In this document: one piece after another, positions 35,239 through 43,148 of the stretch
How positions within the stretch are numbered: position 1 is the first letter of the stretch
How the letters are laid out: each line of letters starts with the position of its first letter
Source of the DNA: Anaerolineales bacterium
GTDB taxonomy: Bacteria > Chloroflexota > Anaerolineae > Anaerolineales > UBA11579
NCBI GenBank assembly: GCA_019637805.1
Contig: JAHBVB010000001.1
Location: 199,875-263,874, forward strand
Direction: 5' to 3'
DNA: 64,000 nt
The notes under the pieces: model-generated
The model's input: only the letters and a program-made list of their open reading frames with translations
Told to the model about the DNA's origin: nothing
Databases searched by the model: none
Made by a program: the position numbers and the translations under genes

Positions 35239-36606
35239 TTAGCTGGCCCCCAGCGCTTCTTTGGCCGAGGCTTCTTCACTCTGGCTTCTAACAATCACGT
35301 CGGGGATCTCATCCTGCACGTTGCGCAGCCGCGGGTTGGTCAGGGAAACGAAAGAGATCAGCAGCACCAGCAAGCCCACTACAGCAAAGAAAAGCGCCAG
35401 GCCACGGCCCGGCCCCACCCCGACCCAATCGCCTATGAAAGTAGTGGCCAGCGCCCCGCCCGGCATGAGGCTGGGCGCGAAGACCTGGTCCACCAGCGGG
35501 CCGGCCAGCAAGATCGCCACAGGGGCCGTGAACTGGGCCAGCATGCGCCGCACCGAGAAAACCCGCCCCTGCAAATCCGGCTCTGTCTTGCTCTGCCACA
35601 GCGCCTGGCTGCTGCCATTCATGATGGGCAGCACCAGCATGGAGAAAAAGCCGGTCACTGCGATCAGCGTCAGCGAAGCGGGCAAGAGCAGGAACAGCAG
35701 CATGGCGCCCATCCAGATGCCGGCGCCCAAGACGCCATACACCCTGCGCTTGGGTCCACCCCAGGCGCTCATCACGAAAGTGCCCACCAGCATCCCCGCC
35801 CCGACCAGCGAAGCCACAAAGCCCGCCTGGTCTGGGTTGCCCAAACTGAGCAACAGCGGGGTCCATAACGGCCCCAGCATGCTAAAGAACAGGTTGATGC
35901 CGGCAAAGTACATCAGCAGCGAGAAAAGCCCGGGGCGGTTTCGAATGTAATCCAGCCCAAAGCGCATGCTGGTCATAATCGAAGACTGGCTGGCGGCTTC
36001 CTCCGCAGTACGCACCGGCTCGGGGATGCGTACAAAGAACAGGGTGCCGACTGCGAACAGGAAAGTGACTATGTCGATCGCCACCACGCTCTGCATGCCC
36101 CAGGTCACAAAAAGGGCGCCAGCAATGCCCGGGGCCAGCAATTGGCCGACGGCGTCGGCCATCTGCACCATGCCGCTGGCCCGGCCCAGCTGGGCCTGCG
36201 GCACCAGCATGGTGGTCGCCGCCGAATAGGCCGGCCACTGGAAAGTGCCAAAAAGCGAGGCAACAAAGTTGGCCACATAAATGTGCCAAATTTGCAAACT
36301 GTCCGTGAGTAGTAAAGCAAGAATGACCACGGTGGTCAGCCCGGCCCCCGTGTCACTCAGGATCATCATCCAGCGCCGCGGGAAGCGGTCCACCAAGGCG
36401 CCCGCTACGGGCGAAAAGAGCACGCCGGGCAGGGTAAAGGCCAGAATGCTCATGGCAAAGGCGGTAGTGGAACCGGTGGTCTGGTAGATGTAAACGCCCA
36501 GGGCAAAACCGGTCAGTCCAGAACCAAGCAGCGATACGAGTTGGCCCAGCCAAATAATGTAAAAAGTCCGCATGGTTTGTGGACCGGGTTGGGTGTGCTC
36601 CGACAT
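35239..36606 (-). CDS. MFS transporter (MFS_3, exporter type)
   Basis: 455 residues with 12 predicted membrane helices. The first-half loop LSPVAGALVDRFPRRWMMILSD carries the MFS motif A (G..aDRfgRR). TFQWPAYSAATTMLVPQAQLGRASGMVQM and the second-half GSSQALWQSKTEPDLQGRVFSVRRM are typical of the EntS/MFS_3 drug or siderophore exporter group. It likely exports a small molecule by proton antiport. AAGGAG lies 6 bases before the ATG. Monocistronic. The C-terminus is a short charged tail. Confidence 0.9.
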   Translation of the reverse strand: MSEHTQPGPQTMRTFYIIWLGQLVSLLGSGLTGFALGVYIYQTTGSTTAFAMSILAFTLPGVLFSPVAGALVDRFPRRWMMILSDTGAGLTTVVILALLLTDSLQIWHIYVANFVASLFGTFQWPAYSAATTMLVPQAQLGRASGMVQMADAVGQLLAPGIAGALFVTWGMQSVVAIDIVTFLFAVGTLFFVRIPEPVRTAEEAASQSSIMTSMRFGLDYIRNRPGLFSLLMYFAGINLFFSMLGPLWTPLLLSLGNPDQAGFVASLVGAGMLVGTFVMSAWGGPKRRVYGVLGAGIWMGAMLLFLLLPASLTLIAVTGFFSMLVLPIMNGSSQALWQSKTEPDLQGRVFSVRRMLAQFTAPVAILLAGPLVDQVFAPSLMPGGALATTFIGDWVGVGPGRGLALFFAVVGLLVLLISFVSLTNPRLRNVQDEIPDVIVRSQSEEASAKEALGAS

Positions 36607-36692
36607 AGGGCTCCTTAGGCCGCGAGGAATTTGAGGCGAGCGACAATTTTACTCGGCGCGTGCGGTCTATGTTGCAAGCCAGCATCCTTTTC

Positions 36693-36721
36693 TTGACAGC
36701 GACTGTACCGTACAGTACAAT
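36693..36721 (+). promoter_or_regulatory. Promoter of the tRNA-Ala pair
   Basis: TTGACA (36693-36698) and TACAAT (36716-36721) with 17-base spacing, 18 bases before the first tRNA. Confidence 0.8.
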
Positions 36722-36739
36722 CCGGCGACCTTAACAGAA

Positions 36740-36812
36740 GGGCCTGTAGCGCAGTTGGGAGCGCGCCTCAATCGCACTGAGGAGGTCGAGGGTTCGAATC
36801 CCTCCAGGTCCA
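36740..36812 (+). tRNA. tRNA-Ala (CGC)
   Basis: 73 bases with a full cloverleaf: acceptor GGGCCTG/CAGGTCC, D stem GCGC/GCGC, anticodon stem CCTCA/TGAGG with loop ATCGCAC (anticodon CGC, reads GCG), T arm GAGGG-TTCGAAT-CCCTC. The G3:U70 pair that defines alanine identity is present. The 3' CCA is not encoded. Confidence 0.95.
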
Positions 36813-36931
36813 CTGTGCAGCACTCCTTGCGAAGCTACGAGTAGCCCAAGCTGCACAGTTTCTTCGCAAGGGTAAGCACAAGCTGGAGTTGTCGGCGCAG
36901 CCGAAAAGCAGAGCAGTTTGCGCTCTGCGCC

Positions 36932-37004
36932 GGGCCCATGGCGCAGCTGGGAGCGCGTCTCAATGGCATTGAGAAGGTCGAGGGTTCGAATCCCTCTGGG
37001 TCCA
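36932..37004 (+). tRNA. tRNA-Ala (GGC)
   Basis: 73 bases: acceptor GGGCCCA/TGGGTCC with G3:U70, D stem GCGC/GCGC, anticodon stem TCTCA/TGAGA with loop ATGGCAT (anticodon GGC, reads GCC), T arm identical to the first tRNA. CCA not encoded. About 120 bases separate the two; likely one transcript. Confidence 0.95.
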
Positions 37005-37007
37005 CTG

Positions 37008-37045
37008 GAAAGCACCCTCGCAAATGACGAGGGTGCTTTCGTTTT
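37008..37045 (+). terminator. Terminator after the tRNA-Ala pair
   Basis: Stem GAAAGCACCCTCG / CGAGGGTGCTTTC, then GTTTT. Confidence 0.88.
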
Positions 37046-37049
37046 AACC

Positions 37050-37077
37050 TTGACAAATCGCCGCCCACCCCTATAAT
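37050..37077 (+). promoter_or_regulatory. Strong sigma-A type promoter
   Basis: TTGACA (37050-37055) and TATAAT (37072-37077) spaced 16 bases; drives the membrane-protein gene at 37107. Confidence 0.8.
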
Positions 37078-37098
37078 TTAGGTATACCTAAATTATAG
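37071..37098. promoter_or_regulatory. 28-base perfect palindrome (operator)
   Basis: Each 14-base arm is CTATAATTTAGGTA or its complement, with no mismatch. It covers the -10 and the transcription start of the 37107 gene. The TTTAGGT half-site resembles DtxR/MntR-type operators. A dimeric or paired-dimer repressor is inferred. Confidence 0.8.
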
Positions 37099-37106
37099 GG
37101 TGTCCC

Positions 37107-37607
37107 ATGTTGGACGTTCAAAAATTCCTAATTGATGGCAGCATTCTGATCGCCGCTTTCACCGCCCTGGTGTTTTATGTCGGCCTCTACAAGCCGCGCC
37201 TCTTCCTCACCAAGCAGGATACACCGGCAGACATCCTGGCCGCCGTGCCGCCGCAAACCGAGGCGGAGAAGCGCGAGGCAAAACTGCTCGCCATCCCGCT
37301 CTTGCTGATCATGGTTGGCGGTGTCTTCTATTCCACTTATACCTTCGCCCTGCAAAGTGGCGCCAGCTTCGGGACGCTCTTCCTGCACGCGGCGATCCTG
37401 GTGCTGGCCATCTCCCTCTTCGACCTGGTGGTCATCGACTGGCTGGTGCTGAACACGATCACGCCCCAATGGACGGTGTTCCCGGGCACGGAAGGCTTTG
37501 CCGGCTACAAGGACTATGGTTTCCACGGTCGCGCCCACCTCAAAGCGCTGCCGGGGCTGGCAATCGCCGCCGCACTGCTGGCTGGCCTGGCCTATTGGCT
37601 GGCCTGA
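37107..37607 (+). CDS. Four-helix membrane protein, unknown
   Basis: 166 residues with four predicted membrane segments (about 10-30, 65-85, 92-118, 148-165). Distinctive soluble loop FLTKQDTPADILAAVPPQTEAEKREAKLL and late motif GTEGFAGYKDYGFHGRAHLKALPG. I do not recognise a family. Its promoter is covered by a 28-base palindrome, so it is tightly regulated, perhaps by a metal-dependent repressor. A transport or stress role is only a guess. Confidence 0.65.
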   Translation: MLDVQKFLIDGSILIAAFTALVFYVGLYKPRLFLTKQDTPADILAAVPPQTEAEKREAKLLAIPLLLIMVGGVFYSTYTFALQSGASFGTLFLHAAILVLAISLFDLVVIDWLVLNTITPQWTVFPGTEGFAGYKDYGFHGRAHLKALPGLAIAAALLAGLAYWLA

Positions 37608-37618
37608 CGCCTGTTTTC

Positions 37619-37647
37619 TTGACACCCCTGCCAGCATCTTGTAGAAT
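37619..37647 (+). promoter_or_regulatory. Promoter of the leuS leader
   Basis: TTGACA (37619-37624) and TAGAAT (37642-37647) with 17-base spacing; start of transcription near 37654. Confidence 0.75.
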
Positions 37648-37653
37648 CACCGG

Positions 37654-37970
37654 AAATGCATAGCGGCAGCATGCCGCAAGCGCCGAGCAGGAGTAATAAG
37701 CTATCCGGCAGAGAGCAGGGACGCAGTGGTGCAAGTCCCGCGCGGCGACCCGGACGCCAAAAAGCCCAACTCGCCTGCAGGCTCAGACGAAGTCTGAGCA
37801 CGGTCCACAGCCGAAGCCCAGTAAGCTGTGGCGGGGGGACGCCCCGTTATCAACGCTTGAGCGGCCCGCGCACGAAACCCTGCACGGGCAATGCGGGTGG
37901 TACCGCGGGAGTTCTATCTCTCGTCCCGTGAATTGCGAAAAACGCAATTCACGCGACGGGAGATTTTTGT
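37654..37970 (+). ncRNA. T-box riboswitch leader of leuS
   Basis: A leader of about 360 bases precedes leuS. It has the T-box core GCGGGTGGTACCGCGG (37893-37908), a Stem I element with AGTAATA and AGAGAGC followed by a GGGAC...GTCCC hairpin (about 37698-37738), and a terminator stem of about 22 pairs (37915-37963) followed by TTTTT. Uncharged tRNA-Leu is expected to stabilise the antiterminator and permit leuS expression. A CTC at 37770-37772 is a tentative specifier codon; I could not fold Stem I to confirm it. Confidence 0.92.
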
Positions 37971-38017
37971 TTAGCTAACCGCTAATCGCTAACAGCTATT
38001 AGCTAATAAGGAGCAGA

Positions 38018-40456
38018 ATGGCAGAAAAATACACCCCGGCCGAGATCGAGGCCAAATGGCAGCAGAAGTGGGAAGCGGACGGCCTATACCATGCCGACAT
38101 TGACCCCAAGCGCCCCAAGCACTACGCCCTGACCATGCTGCCTTACCCCTCCGGCGACCTGCACATCGGCCATTGGTATGCCATGACGCCTTCCGACGCC
38201 CGCGCCCGCTACATGCGCATGCGCGGCCACAACGTGGTCTTTCCCATGGGCTTCGACGCCTTCGGCCTGCCGGCCGAAAACGCCGCCATCCAGCGCAACA
38301 TCCACCCCAAGCAATGGACCTACGCCAACATCGAGCGCATGCGCGGCCAGCTGCGCAGCATGGGCGCCATGTTCGACTGGCGCCGCCAGGCGGTCTCCTC
38401 CGACCCTGAATATTACAAATGGACGCAATGGTTCTTCCAGAAGCTGTACAAGCAAGGCCTGGCCTACCGCAAGCTGGCCGCGGTGGACTGGTGCCCCAAG
38501 GACAACACCACCCTGGCCCGCGAGCAGGTGGTGGGCGAAAAGCGCGTCTGCGAGCGCTGCGGCACGCCCGTGATCAAAAAAGAGCTGGAGCAGTGGTTCT
38601 TCCGCATCACCAACTACGCCGATGAGCTGCTGCACTTTGACGGCATCGACTGGCCGCAGCAGATTCAAACCCTGCAGCGCAACTGGATCGGCCGCTCCGA
38701 AGGCGCCAATGTGACCTTCAAGACCGAGACCGGCCAGGAATTCACCATCTTCACCACCCGGCCGGACACGCTGTGGGGCGCCACCTTCATGGTGCTGGCC
38801 CCCGAGCACCCGCTGCTGGCTGAAGTCACTAGCCACGAACAACGCGCCGAAGTGGAAGCCTATGTGGCCGAGGCCGTCCGCCAGACCGAGATCGAGCGCG
38901 AGTCCACCGAAAAAGAGAAGAGCGGCGTGTTCACCGGCGGCTACGCCATCAACCCGGTCAACGGCGAGCGCATCCCCGTTTGGGTGGCCGACTATGTGCT
39001 GATGACCTACGGCACCGGCGCGATTATGGCCGTGCCCGCCCACGACCAGCGCGACTTCGAATTCGCCCGCAAGTACGGGCTGGAAGTGCGCCCAGTCATC
39101 CAGCCGGAAGGCGAAGTGCTGGACGGCGCGACGATGACCGCCGCCGTCAGCGGCGAAGGCGTGATGGCCAACAGCGGCGTGCTGAGCGGCACGCCTTCCA
39201 GCGAAGCCATCTCCAAAACCATCGCCTACCTGAAGGCCGAGAAGCTGGGCGAAGCCGCGGTGGGCTACCGCCTGCGTGACTGGCTGATCTCGCGCCAGCG
39301 CTACTGGGGCGCGCCGATCCCGATGGTCTACTGCCAGGACTGCGGCGTGCAGCCCGTGCCGGAGGACCAGCTGCCGGTGGTGCTGCCGGACGACGTGGAA
39401 TGGACGCCCACCGGCGAAAGCCCGCTGAAGCTGCACCCCACTTGGAAGCAGACGACCTGCCCCAACTGCGGCGGCCCGGCCGAACGCGACACGGACACGA
39501 TGGACACCTTCATGTGCTCCTCGTGGTATTTCCTGCGTTACCTGAGCCCGCACGACGACAAGGCGCCCTTCGACGAGAATGAGTACAACTATTGGGCGCC
39601 GGTGGACACCTACACCGGCGGCGCCGAACATGCCGTGATGCACCTGCTGTATGTGCGCTTCTTCCACAAGGCGCTGCGTGACATGGGCCTGGTGGAAGGC
39701 AACGAGCCGATCATGCAGCTGCGCAACCAGGGCCAGATCCTGGGGCCGGACGGCCAGCGCATGAGCAAGTCACGCGGCAACGTGGTCGACCCGGACGCCC
39801 AGGTAGCGCTGTACGGCGCCGACACGGTGCGCGCCTACCTAATGTTCGGCTACCGCTGGTCCGAAGGCGGCCCGTGGAGCGACGACAACATCCAGGGCGT
39901 GGTGCGCTGGCTGTTCCGCGTCTGGGGGCTGTTTGAACCGGGTACCCAGAAGAGCGCAGGCCCGGACGTCACTAAACGACTGCGCCGTAAGGCGCACCAA
40001 ACCATCCAGCGCATCAGCCGCGACATGGAGAACTTCGAGTTCAACACCATCGTCTCTGCGCTGATGGAACTGACCAACACCATGCAGGAAGCCTATGACG
40101 CCGGGGCCACCGGCAGCCCGGAATGGGCCGAGGCCCAGAACATTCTGCTGCGCCTGATGGCCCCGGTCACCCCCCACATTGCCGAAGAGCTGTGGGCCAA
40201 ACTGGGCAAGCCCTATTCCGTGCACCTGCAGGCCTGGCCGCAAGCCGACCCGCAAGCCGCCAAGGAAGACGAAGTGACCCTGATCGTGCAGGTCAACGGC
40301 AAGCTGCGCGACCGCATCACCATCCCAGCCGGCACCAGCGATGAGGACGCCAAAGCCCAGGCTCTGGCCAGCGAAGCGGTGATCAAGGCGCTGGAAGGCA
40401 AGCCGCCCAGGCAGGTGATTGTAGTGCAGGGCAAGTTGGTGAATATCGTTCTTTAG
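38018..40456 (+). CDS. leuS: Leucyl-tRNA synthetase
   Basis: 812 residues, full length. Class I signature HIGH (about residues 49-52, in PSGDLHIGHWYAM) and KMSKS (RMSKSRGN near residue 581). The editing (CP1) domain includes FTTRPDTLWGATFMVLAPEHPL and the ADYVLMTYGTGAIMAVPAHDQRD loop. A zinc-binding segment (CERCGTPVIKKELEQWFFRI) and the tRNA-binding C-terminal domain are present. It charges tRNA-Leu. AAGGAG lies 6 bases before the ATG. Regulated by the T-box leader. Confidence 0.98.
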   Translation: MAEKYTPAEIEAKWQQKWEADGLYHADIDPKRPKHYALTMLPYPSGDLHIGHWYAMTPSDARARYMRMRGHNVVFPMGFDAFGLPAENAAIQRNIHPKQWTYANIERMRGQLRSMGAMFDWRRQAVSSDPEYYKWTQWFFQKLYKQGLAYRKLAAVDWCPKDNTTLAREQVVGEKRVCERCGTPVIKKELEQWFFRITNYADELLHFDGIDWPQQIQTLQRNWIGRSEGANVTFKTETGQEFTIFTTRPDTLWGATFMVLAPEHPLLAEVTSHEQRAEVEAYVAEAVRQTEIERESTEKEKSGVFTGGYAINPVNGERIPVWVADYVLMTYGTGAIMAVPAHDQRDFEFARKYGLEVRPVIQPEGEVLDGATMTAAVSGEGVMANSGVLSGTPSSEAISKTIAYLKAEKLGEAAVGYRLRDWLISRQRYWGAPIPMVYCQDCGVQPVPEDQLPVVLPDDVEWTPTGESPLKLHPTWKQTTCPNCGGPAERDTDTMDTFMCSSWYFLRYLSPHDDKAPFDENEYNYWAPVDTYTGGAEHAVMHLLYVRFFHKALRDMGLVEGNEPIMQLRNQGQILGPDGQRMSKSRGNVVDPDAQVALYGADTVRAYLMFGYRWSEGGPWSDDNIQGVVRWLFRVWGLFEPGTQKSAGPDVTKRLRRKAHQTIQRISRDMENFEFNTIVSALMELTNTMQEAYDAGATGSPEWAEAQNILLRLMAPVTPHIAEELWAKLGKPYSVHLQAWPQADPQAAKEDEVTLIVQVNGKLRDRITIPAGTSDEDAKAQALASEAVIKALEGKPPRQVIVVQGKLVNIVL

Positions 40457-40505
40457 CTGTAAGCCGCAGGCTCTAAGCTATAAGCAAGTCCCAACGATAT
40501 CATTT

Positions 40506-40546
40506 TGTCATTCCGAGGAGGGTCGCAGGCCCGACAAGGAATCCCT
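40506..40546. repeat. GTCATTCCGAG-type dispersed repeat
   Basis: TGTCATTCCGAGGAGGGTCG then a partial complement and AAGGAATCCC. Member of the dispersed class also at 43024 and 46315. Confidence 0.6.
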
Positions 40547-40565
40547 ATGACGGGCCAAGGCAAAA

Positions 40566-40594
40566 AGAAAGGCTGGAATGAATTCCAGCCTTTC
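40566..40594. terminator. Hairpin between converging leuS and lgt
   Basis: GAAAGGCTGGAA TGAA-type loop TTCCAGCCTTTC, 12-base arms; the T run is weak. Confidence 0.65.
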
Positions 40595-40612
40595 ATCCTT
40601 CACCCTCTGCCC

Positions 40613-41416
40613 TCATACTTTCGTCCTGTGCCTCCACGCCAATAGCCCGGCCGCCAGCACCAGCACCACGGCCATGAAGGTCTGGTTGGCGTTGAAGCCG
40701 GCGATCTCGGCCGCGTCCAGGCGGATGAAGTCCAACAGGATGCGGATGGTGGGGTAGGTGATCAGATAGACCAGGAACAGATCCCCGGGTTTCAGGCTCT
40801 GGCCGAATTTGCGGCCGAGCCAGATCAGCAAGGCCGCAGTGCCCAGGCTCCACAGGGACTCGTAAAGGAAGATGGGATGGTAGCGGGCCACATCGGCGAA
40901 TTCCGGCAGGCGATAGGCCGGGTCGATGGTGATGGCCCAGGACAAATCGCTGGGAGCGCCGTACAGCTCCTGGTTGACGTAATTGGCCCAACGGCCCAGC
41001 CCCTGCCCCAGGGCGATGGCTGGCGCAAAGACATCCAGCCAGGCAGCGAAGGCCTCGCCGCGGCGGCGGGCCAGGATGTAGAGGGCCAGCACACCACCGA
41101 TCACCGCCCCGGGGATGCCCAAGCCGCCGCGCCAAATGGCCAGCGCATCGAGCGGATGAGTGAGGTAATACTGCGTGGTCACGCCGGCGGCGATCAGCGA
41201 GGGCGAAGGAGTGAAGATGTGCCATAACCGGGCTCCGAGCACCCCAGCCAGCACCACCCACAGCAAACTCTCCCAGATAAAGTCACTGCGCAGCTTGCGC
41301 TGTTTGGCGTGCCACTCAGCCAGCGCCGCGCCGGCAACCACCGCCCCCATCACGATCAGGCCATAGTAGCGAATGTACAGCGGCCCCAGATGAATACCCA
41401 GTTCGTCTATAGACAT
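40613..41416 (-). CDS. lgt: Prolipoprotein diacylglyceryl transferase
   Basis: 267 residues with seven membrane helices. Family motifs: IRYYGLIVMGAVVAG at the start, AIWRGGLGIPGAVIGG (in place of GGLSWHG), and the Lgt signature GRWANYVNQELYGAP with the catalytic Arg/Asn, then ARYHPIFLYESLW. It transfers diacylglycerol from phosphatidylglycerol to the lipobox Cys, the first step in lipoprotein maturation, acting on PstS and the other lipoproteins in this window. GGAGA lies before the ATG. Confidence 0.95.
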   Translation of the reverse strand: MSIDELGIHLGPLYIRYYGLIVMGAVVAGAALAEWHAKQRKLRSDFIWESLLWVVLAGVLGARLWHIFTPSPSLIAAGVTTQYYLTHPLDALAIWRGGLGIPGAVIGGVLALYILARRRGEAFAAWLDVFAPAIALGQGLGRWANYVNQELYGAPSDLSWAITIDPAYRLPEFADVARYHPIFLYESLWSLGTAALLIWLGRKFGQSLKPGDLFLVYLITYPTIRILLDFIRLDAAEIAGFNANQTFMAVVLVLAAGLLAWRHRTKV

Positions 41417-41504
41417 AATTTCTCCGCCCTAAATCATACTCGCTTTGTTAAGCGCCCAAAATCAGACCACCCTGCGGGGTCTGATTTGGGCTTGTGCGGC
41501 CGAG

Positions 41505-41705
41505 CTATTCGGCCGCGCCGGGGAAGAAGATCTCTTCGATCTTGAGCTCGAAGAGCGCCGCCAGGGCAAAGGCCAGGTCCAGGCTGGGGTTGTACTTGCC
41601 GGTCTCGATGGCGTTGATCGTCTGGCGCGAGACGCCTGCCTGCTGGGCGAGCTGCTCCTGTGACCAGTCGCGTTCGGCGCGCAGCACCTTCAGACGGTTC
41701 TTCAT
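41505..41705 (-). CDS. Small XRE-family regulator
   Basis: 66 residues, almost only an HTH domain: LKVLRAERDWSQEQLAQQAGVSRQTINAIETGKYNPSLDLAFALAALF. It matches the short YozG-like regulators that accompany small membrane proteins. Its ATG overlaps the stop of the upstream membrane-protein gene by 4 bases (ATGA), so the two are coupled. The repeats in the operon promoter are its likely operator. Confidence 0.9.
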   Translation of the reverse strand: MKNRLKVLRAERDWSQEQLAQQAGVSRQTINAIETGKYNPSLDLAFALAALFELKIEEIFFPGAAE

Positions 41706-42076
41706 TGGTAGCGCCGCCGGGCCAGCAGCTGGCCGGCCCCCCACAAGACACCCATGGAAATCAAGGCGGTGCCCAAGTCGATCGGCGGCACACCAGCAAT
41801 GCCCAACAGCGAGCTGGCCAACAGCACCAGGAACATGCCGCCGAAAGCCAGGGAAAGCGCTTCGAGCTGAATCGTGCGCTCCAATTCATCCATGGCCATC
41901 ATCTGGTCACGAGCGACAAAGATGACGATGAAGATGCCCGGTATGAGAGGCAGGAGCGCCAGAACCAGCAGGACGGGCTTACTGATATACATGCTGGAGC
42001 GGGCCAGGCTGACCGCCAGGACGACCAAGACGGCATAGGCCAGAAAAGCCAAAAGCAGCTTTTGTTTGGGTTTCAT
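41702..42076 (-). CDS. Small membrane protein paired with the XRE regulator
   Basis: 124 residues with four predicted membrane helices and the central cytosolic loop ARDQMMAMDELERTIQLEALSLAFGG. The DELERxIQxEA motif is typical of small membrane proteins found next to YozG-like regulators. AGGAGAG lies before the ATG at 42074-42076. First gene of the operon. Function unknown, possibly a sensor for the regulator. Confidence 0.75.
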   Translation of the reverse strand: MKPKQKLLLAFLAYAVLVVLAVSLARSSMYISKPVLLVLALLPLIPGIFIVIFVARDQMMAMDELERTIQLEALSLAFGGMFLVLLASSLLGIAGVPPIDLGTALISMGVLWGAGQLLARRRYQ

Positions 42077-42097
42077 GTTCAGTCTCTCCTTGCCAAG

Positions 42098-42126
42098 ATA
42101 ATACATATATCTTTACATTTTGTCAA
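42098..42126 (-). promoter_or_regulatory. Promoter of the membrane protein/XRE operon
   Basis: Minus-strand TTGACA (42121-42126) and TATTAT (42098-42103) spaced exactly 17 bases. Confidence 0.85.
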
Positions 42127-42139
42127 GTTATCTTTACAT
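42108..42139. promoter_or_regulatory. Direct repeats (operator)
   Basis: TATCTTTACAT occurs at 42108-42118 and 42129-42139, identical and 21 bases apart (two helical turns), one in the spacer and one just upstream of the -35. A good site for the XRE regulator. Confidence 0.7.
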
Positions 42140-42184
42140 ACACGCTGGCTGATGGCTTGTATACTTAAGCCTGTGAGGACTTCG

Positions 42185-42625
42185 ATGAGCCCACCGGAAC
42201 CTATCTACAGCAGCCCCGGCCATTGGCTGGTGCGCTTGCACATGCTGGCCTACCTCAAGAGCGGTGGACGCCTGGGGCACAAGCTGGGCGGCACCCGCTC
42301 ACTGCTGCTGACCACCCGCGGGCGCACGTCAGGGAAGCTGTTTCGCACCGCCCTGCTGTACGGGCAAGATGCGGGGCGCTATGTGATCGTGGCTTCACGC
42401 GGCGGGCACCCGCAGCACCCCAACTGGTTCAGCAACCTGCGGCAAGATCCGACGGTTCAGGTGCAGGTCGGCACCGAGGTCTTCGAGGCAGCCGCCCGCA
42501 TTGCGCAGGGCGCTGAACGCGAGCGCCTCTGGGCCTTGATGGCCGCCATTTGGCCGCGCTACAACACCTACCAGGCCAACACACAGCGCACGATCCCCGT
42601 GGTGGTGCTGGAGCGAAGCGGCTGA
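42185..42625 (+). CDS. Deazaflavin-dependent (DDN-type) nitroreductase family protein
   Basis: 146 residues. The split-barrel fold of F420-dependent DDN/FDOR proteins is seen in GGTRSLLLTTRGRTSGKLFRTALLYGQDAGRYVIVASRGGHPQHPNWFSNLRQDPTVQVQVG. The GRxSGKxRxTxL and P..P.W..NL motifs bind the deazaflavin cofactor. Reduces nitro or enone compounds in relatives; substrate here unknown. The start is taken at ATG 42185 after GAGG; TATACT lies 19 bases upstream. One-base overlap (TGATG) with the next gene. Confidence 0.85.
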   Translation: MSPPEPIYSSPGHWLVRLHMLAYLKSGGRLGHKLGGTRSLLLTTRGRTSGKLFRTALLYGQDAGRYVIVASRGGHPQHPNWFSNLRQDPTVQVQVGTEVFEAAARIAQGAERERLWALMAAIWPRYNTYQANTQRTIPVVVLERSG

Positions 42626-43005
42626 TGCCTAGCCAAAACGTTGACGCCTACTTGGAGCGTCTCGACCACCCGCTCAAGCCAGTGGTCGAGGCGCTGCGGG
42701 CGGTGATCCTGGCGGCGGATGCCGGGCTGAACGAGCGCATCAAGTGGAATGCGCCCAGCTTTGGCTACGCTGACCAAGACCGCATCACCTTCATGCTGCG
42801 CGACGCCGACAAAGTGCGCCTGATCTTCCACCGCGGTGCCCGCGCCGAGGGCGACGCGGCCTTCAGTTTTGAAGACCCCAGCGGCCTGGTGGAGTGGGTT
42901 AACAACGAACGCGGCACCGTAGTCTTCACCAGTCTGGATGACGCGCAGGCCCAGAATGCGGCGCTGGCCGATCTGGTACGCGCCTGGATGCAGGCTACAA
43001 GCTGA
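42625..43005 (+). CDS. DUF1801 (YdhG-like) protein
   Basis: 126 residues. The DUF1801 pattern is clear: LDHPLKPVVEALRAVILAADAGLNERIKWNAPSFGYADQDRITFMLR, then LIFHRGA and the C-terminal FTSLDDAQAQNAALADLVRAWMQ. Small cytosolic protein of unknown activity, related to iron-chaperone-like folds. Coupled to the DDN-type gene by a one-base overlap. Confidence 0.88.
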   Translation: MPSQNVDAYLERLDHPLKPVVEALRAVILAADAGLNERIKWNAPSFGYADQDRITFMLRDADKVRLIFHRGARAEGDAAFSFEDPSGLVEWVNNERGTVVFTSLDDAQAQNAALADLVRAWMQATS

Positions 43006-43023
43006 GCATGCCGTAGACCTTTC

Positions 43024-43070
43024 GTCATTGCGAGAAGTACTTGCGAAGCAAGTGCGACGAAGCAATCTCC
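43024..43070. repeat. GTCATTGCGAG...GAAGCAATCTCC repeat
   Basis: The two conserved ends GTCATTGCGAG and GAAGCAATCTCC enclose a small hairpin (ACTTGCGAAGCAAGT). Full-length copy of the dispersed class. Confidence 0.75.
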
Positions 43071-43090
43071 AGTCTAACTACAAGTCATGC

Positions 43091-43118
43091 GTAGGGGCGA
43101 GGCGTGCCTCGCCCTCCC
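43091..43118. repeat. GTAGGGG palindromic repeat, copy 4
   Basis: GTAGGGGCGAGGC then GTGCCTCGCCCTCCC; slightly degraded on its right arm. It lies 30 bases before the alkD-like gene. Confidence 0.75.
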
Positions 43119-43148
43119 ACACATAAAACCGCCCCGTATAATCTTCCC

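Noticed and set aside
36813-36931. A third tRNA between the two tRNA-Ala genes
   Set aside because: No second cloverleaf with T-loop TTCGA can be built; only short hairpins.
38084-39667. 527-residue frame antisense to leuS
   Set aside because: Low-complexity, no signal or domain; shadow of leuS codon periodicity.
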